The position numbers and the translations under genes are program-made. A stretch of DNA of 64,000 nt from Arthrobacter crystallopoietes (GTDB taxonomy: Bacteria; Actinomycetota; Actinomycetes; Actinomycetales; Micrococcaceae), in NCBI RefSeq assembly GCF_017603825.1, contig NZ_CP072014.1:1302001-1366000 (forward strand). The letters are read 5' to 3'. Shown here in pieces: positions 1 through 7,810 of this stretch (position 1 is its first letter; the number at the start of each line of letters is the position of its first letter). The notes beneath the pieces are model-generated. The model saw only the letters and a list, made by a program, of their open reading frames with translations, made no database searches and had not been told where the DNA came from.

Positions 1-1
1 T

Positions 2-520
2 CAGGTCCGCAACAACGTCAAGCTCACCATCTCCGGCGGCATGAATGAACCGCAGCACATGATCACCAACATGGTGTGGCTGCTTGAGCGTGCCCCGGAG
101 CAGAAAGCGGAGGTGCTGGCGCGGCCCGAGCTGTGGAAGCAGGTCTTCACCGAGGCCGTGCGCTACTTCTCGCCTATCGGGATGATCACCCGCCAGACAA
201 CGTCCGACGTCGAACTCCACGGTGTCACCATTCCGGGCGGTACACAGATCGGCATGATTCTGGCCTCCGCCAACCGCGATGCCGACCGGTTCCGGAACCC
301 CGATGCCTTCGACATCCACCGGGACGGCGGAACCAATCTGGCTTTCGGTAGCGGAGTGCATCAGTGCGCCGGAAAATGGGCCGCGCAGAAAGCCATCGGT
401 GAGATCGCGGTGCCGATGTTGTACCGGGAGCTGCCGGGGCTCCGCCAGGACCCGGAGCGCGCAGAGACCTGGGGCGGCTGGGTTTTCCGCGGCATGACCA
501 GCCTCCCTGTCATTTGGTAA
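2..520 (+). CDS. Cytochrome P450, CYP255A/GcoA-like, C-terminal part (5' end outside window)
   Basis: This is the C-terminal ~172 residues of a heme monooxygenase; the reading frame is open to the left edge. The visible I-helix reads SGGMNEPQHM instead of the usual AGxxTT. That resembles GcoA, the guaiacol O-demethylase of Amycolatopsis, whose I-helix as I recall it is GAMQEPGHG. An ExxR (EAVR) and the heme loop FGSGVHQCAG follow, with the cysteine codon at 365-367. The C-terminus GGWVFRGMTSLPVIW also matches the end of GcoA. Established: CYP255A oxidises methoxylated or alkoxylated phenols using the reductase GcoB. No gcoB lies downstream; an MHS transporter and a ferredoxin follow in the same direction. 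O-demethylation of a guaiacol-like phenol is likely, but the substrate is inferred. Confidence 0.85.
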   Translation, partial: QVRNNVKLTISGGMNEPQHMITNMVWLLERAPEQKAEVLARPELWKQVFTEAVRYFSPIGMITRQTTSDVELHGVTIPGGTQIGMILASANRDADRFRNPDAFDIHRDGGTNLAFGSGVHQCAGKWAAQKAIGEIAVPMLYRELPGLRQDPERAETWGGWVFRGMTSLPVIW

Positions 521-544
521 TCAACCCTCCCTATCCGAAGGACG

Positions 545-1930
545 ATGATGTCTTCACCAAGTTCCACTCCCATCCAAACCGACCGGTCCACCATCCGTGA
601 CCGTCGTCGTGTCATCTTTTCCAGCTATCTGGGCACCACGATCGAGTTCTACGACTTCCTGCTCTACGCCACAGCTTCTGCCGTTGTCTTCGGGCCGGTC
701 TTCTTCTCCGGGCTTGAACCGTGGGCCGGCGTCGTCGCTGCCTACGGAACATTCGCGGCCGGCTACGTCGCCCGCCCGCTGGGCGGGATTGTGTTCGGGC
801 ACTTCGGCGACCGCGTGGGTCGCAAGAAGCTGCTGGTCCTGTCCATGCTCATCATGGGACTGGCCTCCACGGCCATCGGCCTAGTGCCGAGCCCGGACCT
901 GATCGGTGCCTGGGCTGCCGTGCTGCTGGTGCTGCTGCGCGTGATCCAGGGAATCGCCATCGGCGGCGAGTGGGGCGGCGCCGCGCTGATGGCATTGGAG
1001 CATGCTGACCCGAAGACCCGCGGCTTTGCGGCGTCGTTCACCAACGCCGGGGCGCCGACAGGCTCCGTCCTCGGACTGCTGGTTATGAGCGCCTTCTCGT
1101 CCCTGCCGCAGGAAGCATTCCTGTCCTGGGGCTGGCGGGTGCCTTTCCTGCTCTCCTTCGTACTGCTGCTCGTTGGGCTCTATGTCCGCTCCCGGGTCTC
1201 CGAGAGCCCGGTCTTCGAACAGGCAATGGCCAAGCTTGATGAGAAAGCCGCCCTCACCAAGGACACGCGGCGGACCGTCCCGCTGCTGCAGGTGCTGCGC
1301 CGTCCAGGCCTGCTCGTGACGGTCATTCTTGCCGCCACGTCCGCGTTCGCGTTGCAGACCCTGCTGTCCACCTTCGCGATCTCCTACACAGTGTCAACCG
1401 GCGTGCCACGCTCCGAAGTTATGCTGGCCTTCGCCGGCGCCGGCATCATCAGCATCGCCACCACCTTGCTGATGGGTAAGCTCTCCGACCGGCTGGGACG
1501 CAAACCGCTGATGATCGCGGGAAACATCCTGTTCATTCTCGTCCTGCCCGCCGTTTTCGGACTGCTGTCCAGCGGAAGCCTCGGACTGATCTTCCTCGCC
1601 TTCACCCTGGGCATCGTGACGCAGACCGTCCTTTACGGACCGATGGCCGCCTTCATCGCGGAGCGGTTCGGCACCTCGTCGCGCTACACCGGCGCTTCCA
1701 TGGGCTACCAGATCGCCACGCTCCTGGGCGCAGGCTTCACCCCGATCGTGCTGGCGAACCTGTACGTGGGCGGGGAATCCACGCTTCCGGTCATCATCTA
1801 CCTGTCCGTCATTGCCCTGGTCAGCCTGGTTACCGTGGCCTTCATGCCAGAGTCGAACCAGCGGAGCCTGTCCGAGGACGAGGCGGGCAGCCCGGTTCAT
1901 TCCGACACCGTAGAGCCCGCGCAGCGCTGA
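545..1930 (+). CDS. MFS transporter, metabolite:H+ symporter (MHS) family
   Basis: A 461-residue twelve-helix permease. The N-terminal block FSSYLGTTIEFYDFLLYATA and the loop 2-3 signature GHFGDRVGRKK (residues 85-95) are typical of the MHS branch of the major facilitator superfamily, which includes shikimate, proline/betaine and aromatic acid/H+ symporters. The start is ATGATG at 545, behind an AAGGA a few bases upstream. It begins 24 bp after the P450 stop and ends 18 bp before the ferredoxin, so the three genes form one operon. Its likely job is proton-coupled import of the aromatic acid or phenol handled by the P450; the exact substrate cannot be read from sequence. A paralogue lies at 45253-46668. 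Confidence 0.88.
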   Translation: MMSSPSSTPIQTDRSTIRDRRRVIFSSYLGTTIEFYDFLLYATASAVVFGPVFFSGLEPWAGVVAAYGTFAAGYVARPLGGIVFGHFGDRVGRKKLLVLSMLIMGLASTAIGLVPSPDLIGAWAAVLLVLLRVIQGIAIGGEWGGAALMALEHADPKTRGFAASFTNAGAPTGSVLGLLVMSAFSSLPQEAFLSWGWRVPFLLSFVLLLVGLYVRSRVSESPVFEQAMAKLDEKAALTKDTRRTVPLLQVLRRPGLLVTVILAATSAFALQTLLSTFAISYTVSTGVPRSEVMLAFAGAGIISIATTLLMGKLSDRLGRKPLMIAGNILFILVLPAVFGLLSSGSLGLIFLAFTLGIVTQTVLYGPMAAFIAERFGTSSRYTGASMGYQIATLLGAGFTPIVLANLYVGGESTLPVIIYLSVIALVSLVTVAFMPESNQRSLSEDEAGSPVHSDTVEPAQR

Positions 1931-1948
1931 AAATACGAGGAGAAGATC

Positions 1949-2275
1949 ATGGCAAAAGTTACCTTCAACCACGGTGACGGCTCGGTGGATGTACTCGACG
2001 TTGACCCGGGAACCTCGCTGATGCGCGCGGCGGTGACCAACGGCGTCGCCGGGATCGTCGGTGAATGCGGCGGCCAGGCGATGTGCGCCACCTGCCACGT
2101 CTATGTCCGCCCCGAATACCTCGAGGGTCTACCGGAAGTCAGCGCCGACGAGGACGAGATGCTGGAGTGCACCGCGGAGCCGCGTGACGACCCCCGGTCC
2201 CGGCTGGGCTGCCAGATCCAGGTAGGGCCGGAGCTGGAAGAAATTGCCGTCGACGTGCCGGACAACCAGACCTGA
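1949..2275 (+). CDS. [2Fe-2S] ferredoxin, adrenodoxin/Pux type
   Basis: A 108-residue vertebrate-type ferredoxin that passes single electrons to P450 enzymes. Cluster ligands are Cys40, Cys46, Cys49 (ECGGQAMCATC) and Cys88 (GCQI), the C-x5-C-x2-C...C pattern of adrenodoxin, putidaredoxin and palustrisredoxin. A GAGGAG ribosome binding site precedes the ATG. It is the last gene of the P450-transporter-ferredoxin operon and is followed by a strong hairpin. It is the obvious redox partner of the upstream P450. That is unusual, because characterised GcoA uses a one-piece ferredoxin-flavin reductase instead. No ferredoxin reductase is visible nearby, so it may lie left of the window. Confidence 0.92.
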   Translation: MAKVTFNHGDGSVDVLDVDPGTSLMRAAVTNGVAGIVGECGGQAMCATCHVYVRPEYLEGLPEVSADEDEMLECTAEPRDDPRSRLGCQIQVGPELEEIAVDVPDNQT

Positions 2276-2303
2276 CCCTTCGAATAAGTAAAGAGAGCGA
2301 ACG

Positions 2304-2349
2304 ACGACGGCGAGGGCCCGCTCAGGTGAGCGCTCGCCGTCGTATTTTC
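2304..2349 (+). terminator. Hairpin terminator after the P450-MFS-ferredoxin operon
   Basis: An 11-bp perfect stem (2304-2314 with 2333-2343, ACGACGGCGAG/CTCGCCGTCGT) encloses a second 5-bp stem (CGCTC/GAGCG) and ends in ATTTTCG. It lies 28 bp after the ferredoxin stop and before the convergent DUF429 gene. Confidence 0.75.
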
Positions 2350-2363
2350 GCTGCCATCGTCCT

Positions 2364-3119
2364 TCAGCGGGTAAGCAGCTCCCCGAGCGGGCCGTTGGGA
2401 AGATGGATCCAGCCTTCGTGGCGTGCTGCTTCGAGGTGTTCGTCGCCCGGTCGAAGTGTTGCTCCAATGAGTGTGGCGCGGGTCGTCAGGGATGCGATGA
2501 GGGAATCCAGCAGGTCATCCGACGCAATCAAGGCATCCCGATGCGGTCCGAGCTTGAGCCAGGGCGCAGCTTCTTCCAGTTGCTCCAGAATGAGGTGGCG
2601 GATCTTTGATTCGGGTGTTCCCTTACCTTTGTACTTGCGTGCTTCGACGCGCCACAGTTTGAGGGAAGCCGCCGGATAGACCTCCATGAGCCGGCCCGAT
2701 CCATCAAGAGGTTGGTATCCGTGTTCCTTGGCAATCTTGGCTTGGATGACCGCGCAGCGCATGGCGGGATGGGCCAGCCGATCTGCCGAAACACTTAGCG
2801 GAATCAAGCCGGTGATGCTCGTGACGAACCGGTCGCAGTCCCGATAGGCGAGGAGGCGGCGGCCAGCAATGCCATCGTGCTGGAGCACGGAACCCGCGTC
2901 ACGGTGCAGATGGCCTGTGAGAAAAGGCAGCAGCGCTTGCGGCCAGCCCACCGGGCAGTCAACGCCGGTGGCATCGGCTTCGGTAAAGAGGTCAACGACA
3001 TCCTCGTCGGTGACGCCGAGCTGCAGGTGGGTCAGCCGCGCGGCATCCGGTACCCAGTCGAGGACGGCCGCAGCGGTTTTCTTCGGATCTGCGGCAAGGT
3101 CGATACCGAGGGTCTTCAT
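2364..3119 (-). CDS. DUF429 domain protein (predicted RNase H-like nuclease)
   Basis: A 251-residue protein with the DUF429 layout: an N-terminal GIDLAADPKKTAAAV strand that provides the first acidic residue of an RNase H-like fold, then GVDCPVGWPQALLPF, which carries a second. Family members are predicted metal-dependent nucleases, mostly uncharacterised. The gene starts at 3119 and is divergent from the AlkD-like repair gene 79 bp away, so a shared promoter region and a link to nucleic-acid maintenance are possible. It converges on the ferredoxin operon. The function is predicted from the family only. Confidence 0.75.
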   Translation of the reverse strand: MKTLGIDLAADPKKTAAAVLDWVPDAARLTHLQLGVTDEDVVDLFTEADATGVDCPVGWPQALLPFLTGHLHRDAGSVLQHDGIAGRRLLAYRDCDRFVTSITGLIPLSVSADRLAHPAMRCAVIQAKIAKEHGYQPLDGSGRLMEVYPAASLKLWRVEARKYKGKGTPESKIRHLILEQLEEAAPWLKLGPHRDALIASDDLLDSLIASLTTRATLIGATLRPGDEHLEAARHEGWIHLPNGPLGELLTR

Positions 3120-3198
3120 GCGCCTACTCTATTGGTGGCCCGTAGAAGCAGTGCTGGCCGGGCAAGTGATGGATCCACAACCAGGGGAGGACGCTTGA

Positions 3199-3846
3199 GT
3201 GAGTGACGCCGCTGACTTCGTGGACGCTGCTCTCCAGCGTGAATCATCGTGGGAACGGGCCGAGTACTGGGAGCGGCGGTTCGGCGACAGCCTGAGTTAC
3301 TACGGGGCGTCGGTAGGTGCGGTGCGCGGAACGATCCGCGACGCCGGACGGCGTTACCCGAAGCTGTCGCACGACGAGATCACCGCCCTGAGCTCCGAGC
3401 TGTGGGCGGTGCCCGTGTTCGAGCGCCGCCTCGCCGTCGTCGTTTTGTTGCAATCCAACCTCCGGCTGCTGGACAATTCGGACCTCACCCGGCTGGAGGG
3501 CTTTGTGCGCTCAGCCCGGATACCTGCTCTGGTCGATCCGCTCGCCATGGACGTCATCGGCCCGATGATCGAGGGGCTGGAGGCACCGCGACGTGTCCGT
3601 GCGGATGCGGTGCTGGACCGCTGGGCGGAGGACGACGACGTGTGGCTGCGTCGCGCTGTCGTGCTCTCGCCGTTGCGGGCTCTCCGGAAGGGCGGAGGGG
3701 ACTGGAACAGGTTCGCCCGACGCGCGAAGGTCCTGCTTGAACAGTCCCGGGGCGCTGGCGTGGAAGGCGAAGTTGTTCGCGAAGCCGTCGCCCTGGTGCT
3801 GGCCGAGGTGGCGGAAACCAGGCCGGAGCTTCAGCTGCCGCCGTAA
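3199..3846 (+). CDS. DNA alkylation repair protein, AlkD-like HEAT-repeat glycosylase
   Basis: A 215-residue, all-helical protein resembling AlkC/AlkD DNA glycosylases. These enclose DNA with HEAT-like repeats and remove bulky or cationic alkylated bases without base flipping. The blocks YYGASVGAVRGTIRD, ELWAVPVFERRLAVVVLL and DDVWLRRAVVLSPLR match the conserved helices around the active site; the last region carries the family's Trp/Arg cluster. The start is GTG at 3199 with GGGGAGG eight bases upstream. It is a single gene, divergent from the DUF429 gene. A role in repair of alkylation damage is inferred from the family. Confidence 0.78.
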   Translation: MSDAADFVDAALQRESSWERAEYWERRFGDSLSYYGASVGAVRGTIRDAGRRYPKLSHDEITALSSELWAVPVFERRLAVVVLLQSNLRLLDNSDLTRLEGFVRSARIPALVDPLAMDVIGPMIEGLEAPRRVRADAVLDRWAEDDDVWLRRAVVLSPLRALRKGGGDWNRFARRAKVLLEQSRGAGVEGEVVREAVALVLAEVAETRPELQLPP

Positions 3847-3887
3847 CCGCTGGCCGCGGTGCTCCCCGCCTTGGCCGGGTCACATTT

Positions 3888-3918
3888 TTGATGGAACCGA
3901 AGCGGCAGCGGGTATAAG
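3888..3918 (+). promoter_or_regulatory. Possible promoter for the P450 at 4009
   Basis: TTGATG (3888-3893) and TATAAG (3913-3918) are separated by 19 bp, about 90 bp before the P450 start. The spacing is slightly long, so this is only a candidate. Confidence 0.3.
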
Positions 3919-4008
3919 ATCAGGCCTCATCGGGCCGGAAGGCCGGTCCGTCCCGGCGCTTCGGCCGGGGCAGGCCGAAGTTTGCCGGGCTGAGCAGGAA
4001 GGCCAGCC

Positions 4009-5172
4009 ATGGATCACGTTCGGGCCCTCGAGCAGTCGATGAACCCCTACCCCCACTACGAAGCGATGCGTGAAACCGCGCCGGTCTTCCATGATGAGCG
4101 GACCGGCATCTGGCAAGTTTTCAAGTACGACGACGTGCACCGCGTCCTGTCCGAGCACGCCACGTTTTCTTCCCAGCGGCCCGACGACGATCAGTCGGAA
4201 ACGGGCCGCCTGTTTGCGGCCAGCCTGATCAACACGGATCCGCCGCGGCACCGGAAGTTGCGCTCGCTGGTCAGTCAGGCGTTCACGCCCAAGGCGGTGG
4301 AAGCGCTGGCCCCGCGCATCGCGGAGATTACCGAGGAGTTGCTGGACGGTTTCGCCTCGGCTGGCACGGCCGATCTGGTCAAGGAGTTCGCCTATCCGCT
4401 GCCGGTGATCGTGATCGCCGAACTGATGGGCATACCGGCCGAAGACCGGGACCGCTTCAAGCTGTGGTCAGATGCGATCGTCAGCACAGTCACGGGCGAT
4501 GAGGGGGAATCCGGGCATGCACTCCACGGGGAGATGGTCGAGTATTTCCTGAGCATGATCGAACAGCGACGGCGTACCCCGGGGCACGACCTGATCAGCG
4601 CCTTGCTGGCGGCCGAAATCGACGGGCAGCAACTGACCGTCCCCGAACTGCTCGGCTTCTGCGCCCTGCTCCTCGTGGCCGGCAACGAAACGACTACCAA
4701 CCTGATCGGCAACGCCGTCCTGACCTTCACCGAACATCCCGGCACCGTGGAGCGGCTGCTGGCCGAACCGGAACTGCTGCCGCACGCGATCGAGGAGGTG
4801 CTGCGCTACCGCTCCCCGGTCCAGGCCATGTACCGGGCAGCTGCCGCTGACACCCTGCTGGGGGACCAGCGCATTCCGGCCGGATCCGTGCTCATCGCCT
4901 GGATCGGTTCGGCCAACCGCGACCCGCGGCAGTTCGAAAGGGCTGAAGAGTACGACGTCGACCGCCCGCCATTCCACCACCTCGCCTTCGGGCAGGGGGT
5001 CCATTTTTGCCTCGGCGCACCGCTTGCCCGGTTGGAGGCCAGAATCGCGCTGCAGGCGATGCTCTCCCGCCTGCCCGGGCTCACAGTGTTGCCTGAGCCG
5101 CCGCTGGAACGGGTGGACAGCACCATTGTCTTTGGCCCGAAGCAGCTCTCGATCTCCTGGCAGCAGGCGTGA
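4009..5172 (+). CDS. Cytochrome P450, class I bacterial type
   Basis: A complete 387-residue soluble P450. It has the I-helix AGNETTTN (about residues 224-231) with the acid/threonine pair needed for O2 activation, the ExxR pair in EEVLRYRSP, and the heme loop FGQGVHFCLG with axial Cys334. An AGGAAGG site precedes the ATG at 4009. It resembles CYP107/CYP109-type hydroxylases. It stands alone, with no ferredoxin or reductase beside it, and could borrow the ferredoxin at 1949. The next gene is convergent. The substrate is unknown, and it is not closely related to the other two P450s in the window. Confidence 0.9.
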   Translation: MDHVRALEQSMNPYPHYEAMRETAPVFHDERTGIWQVFKYDDVHRVLSEHATFSSQRPDDDQSETGRLFAASLINTDPPRHRKLRSLVSQAFTPKAVEALAPRIAEITEELLDGFASAGTADLVKEFAYPLPVIVIAELMGIPAEDRDRFKLWSDAIVSTVTGDEGESGHALHGEMVEYFLSMIEQRRRTPGHDLISALLAAEIDGQQLTVPELLGFCALLLVAGNETTTNLIGNAVLTFTEHPGTVERLLAEPELLPHAIEEVLRYRSPVQAMYRAAAADTLLGDQRIPAGSVLIAWIGSANRDPRQFERAEEYDVDRPPFHHLAFGQGVHFCLGAPLARLEARIALQAMLSRLPGLTVLPEPPLERVDSTIVFGPKQLSISWQQA

Positions 5173-5248
5173 TTTACCGCCCGCTGTCGCGAGCAGGCCG
5201 GCCGGTCATGTCCTAGTCCTAGCGCAGTGCCTGCCATGAGATGCTGCT

Positions 5249-6619
5249 CTACGCCGTCGGCCGGATGTTCTGGTTGGATTGGAATGTGTTGGCTGGATCG
5301 TAAATGGCTTTGACCGCGGCCAGACGATCGTAGTTCGCCCCGTAGGCGGCCCTCACCCGATCGTCTCCTTCTTCGCCCAGATCGTTAACGTAGACGCCGT
5401 GTGATGCAAAAGGTTCCATCGCATTGAAGAGCGCGCGGGTCCATGCGACGTTGCTCTCCGTTTCCGCAGGATCGGCCCATTGGGAAAGGATGAGTAGCTC
5501 GCTCTGCGACTTGCGGTGCGGGAACGCGGTGGCCGAGGGATCGACCCGCGCGGCTGCACCATGGAGTTGCTGCATACCGATGCCACTTGCAGGTGACGGC
5601 ATCTCGGCCGCAAAGTGGAGCAGAACATCGACGGCCTCGTCGGTGAGTCCGGTGAAGAAGCTCGATTTCCAATAGTGGTACCGTTCCGGCGGAAAACCTG
5701 CATCGTGAGAGCTCTGCAGCGTGCAATAGTCCATCGGCATGACCGCATCAGTGTTCGGGCCGAGACTGCGCAGCGGCCGGAGCGCGGAATTAACCTCGTC
5801 GGGCTCGCCGCACCAGCAGAGGCCCACTCCAAAGACGGGGCGGCCCAAATCGTCACGACCAAGACTGGCCGACATCGAGAGTTCGTCGGGGCAAGAGGCT
5901 GCGAATTCGGGATAGAACTGCAGAACCTCCTTCGTCCGCTCGGCTGGAAATGAGAGCCCTCCGGCCATGACTTGTCCGACTGGATGCAGACTGTACGTAA
6001 AGGAGGTCACCACGCCGAAGTTGCCGCCTCCTCCGCGAATGGCCCAGTGGAGGTCTGCATGATTATCGGGGCTTGCCGTCAGGAACCCGCCGTCCGAAGT
6101 CACGATGTCGGCGGAGAGCACGTTGTCACACGCGAGACCGTAGCAACCGTTGATCCAGCCGATGCCGCCGCCGAGAGTCAATCCAGCGATGCCAGTTACG
6201 GAAACGACCCCTAGCGGCGTGGCCAGTCCATATACCTGAGTGGCGCGGTCGAGTTCGGCCAGGAGGGCTCCGGCAGCTGCTTGCGCGGTCCGCTTATCTG
6301 CATCGACTCGGATGCTCCTCATGCCAGAGCAATCCAGCATCACCCCGCCGTCCAGGACTGCGCTCCCTGCTACATTGTGGCCGCCTCCTTTAACGGAGAC
6401 AGGGAGGTCGTTTTCCCGGGCGAAGGACACCGCAAGGCGAATATCGTCGGCGTCAGCTGGGCGGACGATCAAGGCTGGTCGGCGGTCGACCATCGCGTTG
6501 AAGACCTTACGTGCGACGTCGTAACCGTTTTCTCCGGAACGGAATAGCTGACCATGGAGAGCCGAATTCAGCTTGTTAACTGCCGCCGGATTGAGCGGCG
6601 AAGGGGTCTGGATGGGCAT
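5249..6619 (-). CDS. FAD-binding oxidoreductase, berberine-bridge-enzyme-like
   Basis: A 456-residue flavoprotein with the PCMH FAD domain (PALIVRPADADDIRLAVSFA, then VKGGGHNVAGSAV). The GHN histidine is the usual site of covalent FAD attachment. The region after PLGVVSVTGIAGLTLGGG lacks the second cysteine that gives bicovalent FAD in some BBE enzymes. The C-terminal BBE motif YGANYDRLAAVKAIYDPANT is intact. The ATG at 6619 is preferred over an in-frame start at 6658 because GGAAGG lies nine bases upstream. Homologues oxidise sugars, alcohols or alkaloid-like substrates with O2; the substrate here is unknown. Confidence 0.85.
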   Translation of the reverse strand: MPIQTPSPLNPAAVNKLNSALHGQLFRSGENGYDVARKVFNAMVDRRPALIVRPADADDIRLAVSFARENDLPVSVKGGGHNVAGSAVLDGGVMLDCSGMRSIRVDADKRTAQAAAGALLAELDRATQVYGLATPLGVVSVTGIAGLTLGGGIGWINGCYGLACDNVLSADIVTSDGGFLTASPDNHADLHWAIRGGGGNFGVVTSFTYSLHPVGQVMAGGLSFPAERTKEVLQFYPEFAASCPDELSMSASLGRDDLGRPVFGVGLCWCGEPDEVNSALRPLRSLGPNTDAVMPMDYCTLQSSHDAGFPPERYHYWKSSFFTGLTDEAVDVLLHFAAEMPSPASGIGMQQLHGAAARVDPSATAFPHRKSQSELLILSQWADPAETESNVAWTRALFNAMEPFASHGVYVNDLGEEGDDRVRAAYGANYDRLAAVKAIYDPANTFQSNQNIRPTA

Positions 6620-6697
6620 ATTACCGCACCTTCCGTGATCCGGACGTCGGCGCCTCATTGAGAGCTCAGCACACCCGTGATATCTCTAGATGCCTTG

Positions 6698-6725
6698 AGG
6701 GTACGCTCTCTACTCCTACTGTCAA
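6698..6725 (-). promoter_or_regulatory. Candidate promoter of the BBE-like gene
   Basis: On the minus strand a consensus TTGACA (6725-6720) is followed after 16 bp by TACCCT (6703-6698), which fits the actinobacterial -10 TANNNT. Transcription would start near 6690, giving a leader of about 70 nt before the ATG at 6619. Confidence 0.5.
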
Positions 6726-6786
6726 TATGGGCACGAATGATGCAAAATCCTACGACGGGAGCACACCAAAGTGGGCCAAAAGCAAC

Positions 6787-6831
6787 AGCCGGGCACCGCC
6801 GTCGTTATTTGACGGAAAACGGTGCCCGGCT
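6787..6831 (-). terminator. Terminator hairpin after the VOC gene
   Basis: A 12-bp perfect stem (6787-6798 with 6820-6831) encloses an inner CCGTC/GACGG stem. Read on the minus strand it is followed by a T-rich stretch. It lies 17 bp past the end of the VOC gene. Confidence 0.7.
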
Positions 6832-6847
6832 GCTTGGGTCCTGAGCG

Positions 6848-7627
6848 CTACTGCTGCGGCAGTTCCTGGACAATGAGGAACATGGCACCGGTGGGGTCGG
6901 TCAGGGTGGCGACGCGGCCGAAGGGGGTGTCTGCTGCCGGTTGGACCACCTGGCCGCCGAGTGCGGTTGTCTTCTCGATCGCGGCGTCGGTGTTTTCCAC
7001 GGCGAAGTAGATGCGCCAGTGGGCCGGGATGCTTTCGGGGAGGAACGCGCTGACATCCATGATGCCCGCCTTGGCGTTTTCGCCCGCGCCGAGGGTGGTG
7101 TATTTGAACTCGTCGGTGTCGCTCATGACGTCCGTGTCCCAGCCGAAGACGTCCTGGTAGAACTTCACGGTGGCGGGGTAGTCGCGCGTGAAGATTTCGT
7201 GCCAGGCCGGCGAACCCGGTTCGGCCGCGAGCTGGAAGCCGGTGTGGCCGCCGAATTCCCAAACACCGACGGCGGCGCCTCCAGCATCGCTAATCATCGC
7301 CATTTTGCCCTGCTCGGGAACCTCCATCGGCGGCACGAAGATCTGGCCGCCGTTGCTGGCTGCGGCCTGGGTGGTGGCGTCGACGTTGTCCACGCGCAGG
7401 TAGGTTGTCCAGACATCCGGGTAGCCGGACTGACCGTCGTTCTTCATCAGGCCGGCGACGGACTGGCCGTTCTTGAAGGCCGTGATGTAGCCGCCGTACT
7501 TTTCCTCATCACCGGTCTCATAGGTCCAGCCGAAGAGTTCGGTGTAGAAATTTTTGGCCTTTTCCGGCTCCGAGGTCATCAGGTCGATCCAGCACGGCGC
7601 TCCGAGGGTGATATCGGGCTTGGGCAT
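6848..7627 (-). CDS. VOC family protein with two glyoxalase-like domains
   Basis: A 259-residue protein of two tandem vicinal-oxygen-chelate modules. The first begins APCWIDLMTSEPEKAKNFYT and the second PAWHEIFTRDYPATVKFYQD, each with the LFGW/VFGW turn typical of the family. This architecture is common in actinobacterial glyoxalase/bleomycin-resistance-like proteins of the Cfp30B type; the role of these is mostly undefined. The start at 7627 is supported by AGGAGA; the longer frame to 7690 has no such site. It is monocistronic, with hairpins on both sides. Confidence 0.85.
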   Translation of the reverse strand: MPKPDITLGAPCWIDLMTSEPEKAKNFYTELFGWTYETGDEEKYGGYITAFKNGQSVAGLMKNDGQSGYPDVWTTYLRVDNVDATTQAAASNGGQIFVPPMEVPEQGKMAMISDAGGAAVGVWEFGGHTGFQLAAEPGSPAWHEIFTRDYPATVKFYQDVFGWDTDVMSDTDEFKYTTLGAGENAKAGIMDVSAFLPESIPAHWRIYFAVENTDAAIEKTTALGGQVVQPAADTPFGRVATLTDPTGAMFLIVQELPQQ

Positions 7628-7747
7628 AGCGGTTCTCCTATCGATGGTGTGGAGATGGCAACAGGTGGAGTCTATGCGCGACGCTGACAAGCGGCAATGG
7701 ATGCTAGCGATGGTTCGCGCGAGTATGCGCCCCGACGGGCCGACTAA

Positions 7748-7788
7748 CGGAGTGACGTGCCGGACTGGCAGTCCGGCACGTCACTCCG
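7748..7788 (-). terminator. 19-bp perfect inverted repeat with 3-nt loop
   Basis: Positions 7748-7766 and 7770-7788 are perfect reverse complements separated only by GGC. It lies 23 bp beyond the end of the minus-strand MFS gene (7811) and 121 bp upstream of the VOC start. It most likely terminates the MFS transcript. The U-tract after it is weak, so some other role, such as an operator or attenuator for the VOC gene, cannot be excluded. Confidence 0.6.
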
Positions 7789-7810
7789 CGCCATTGTGAG
7801 TAGGACCTTG

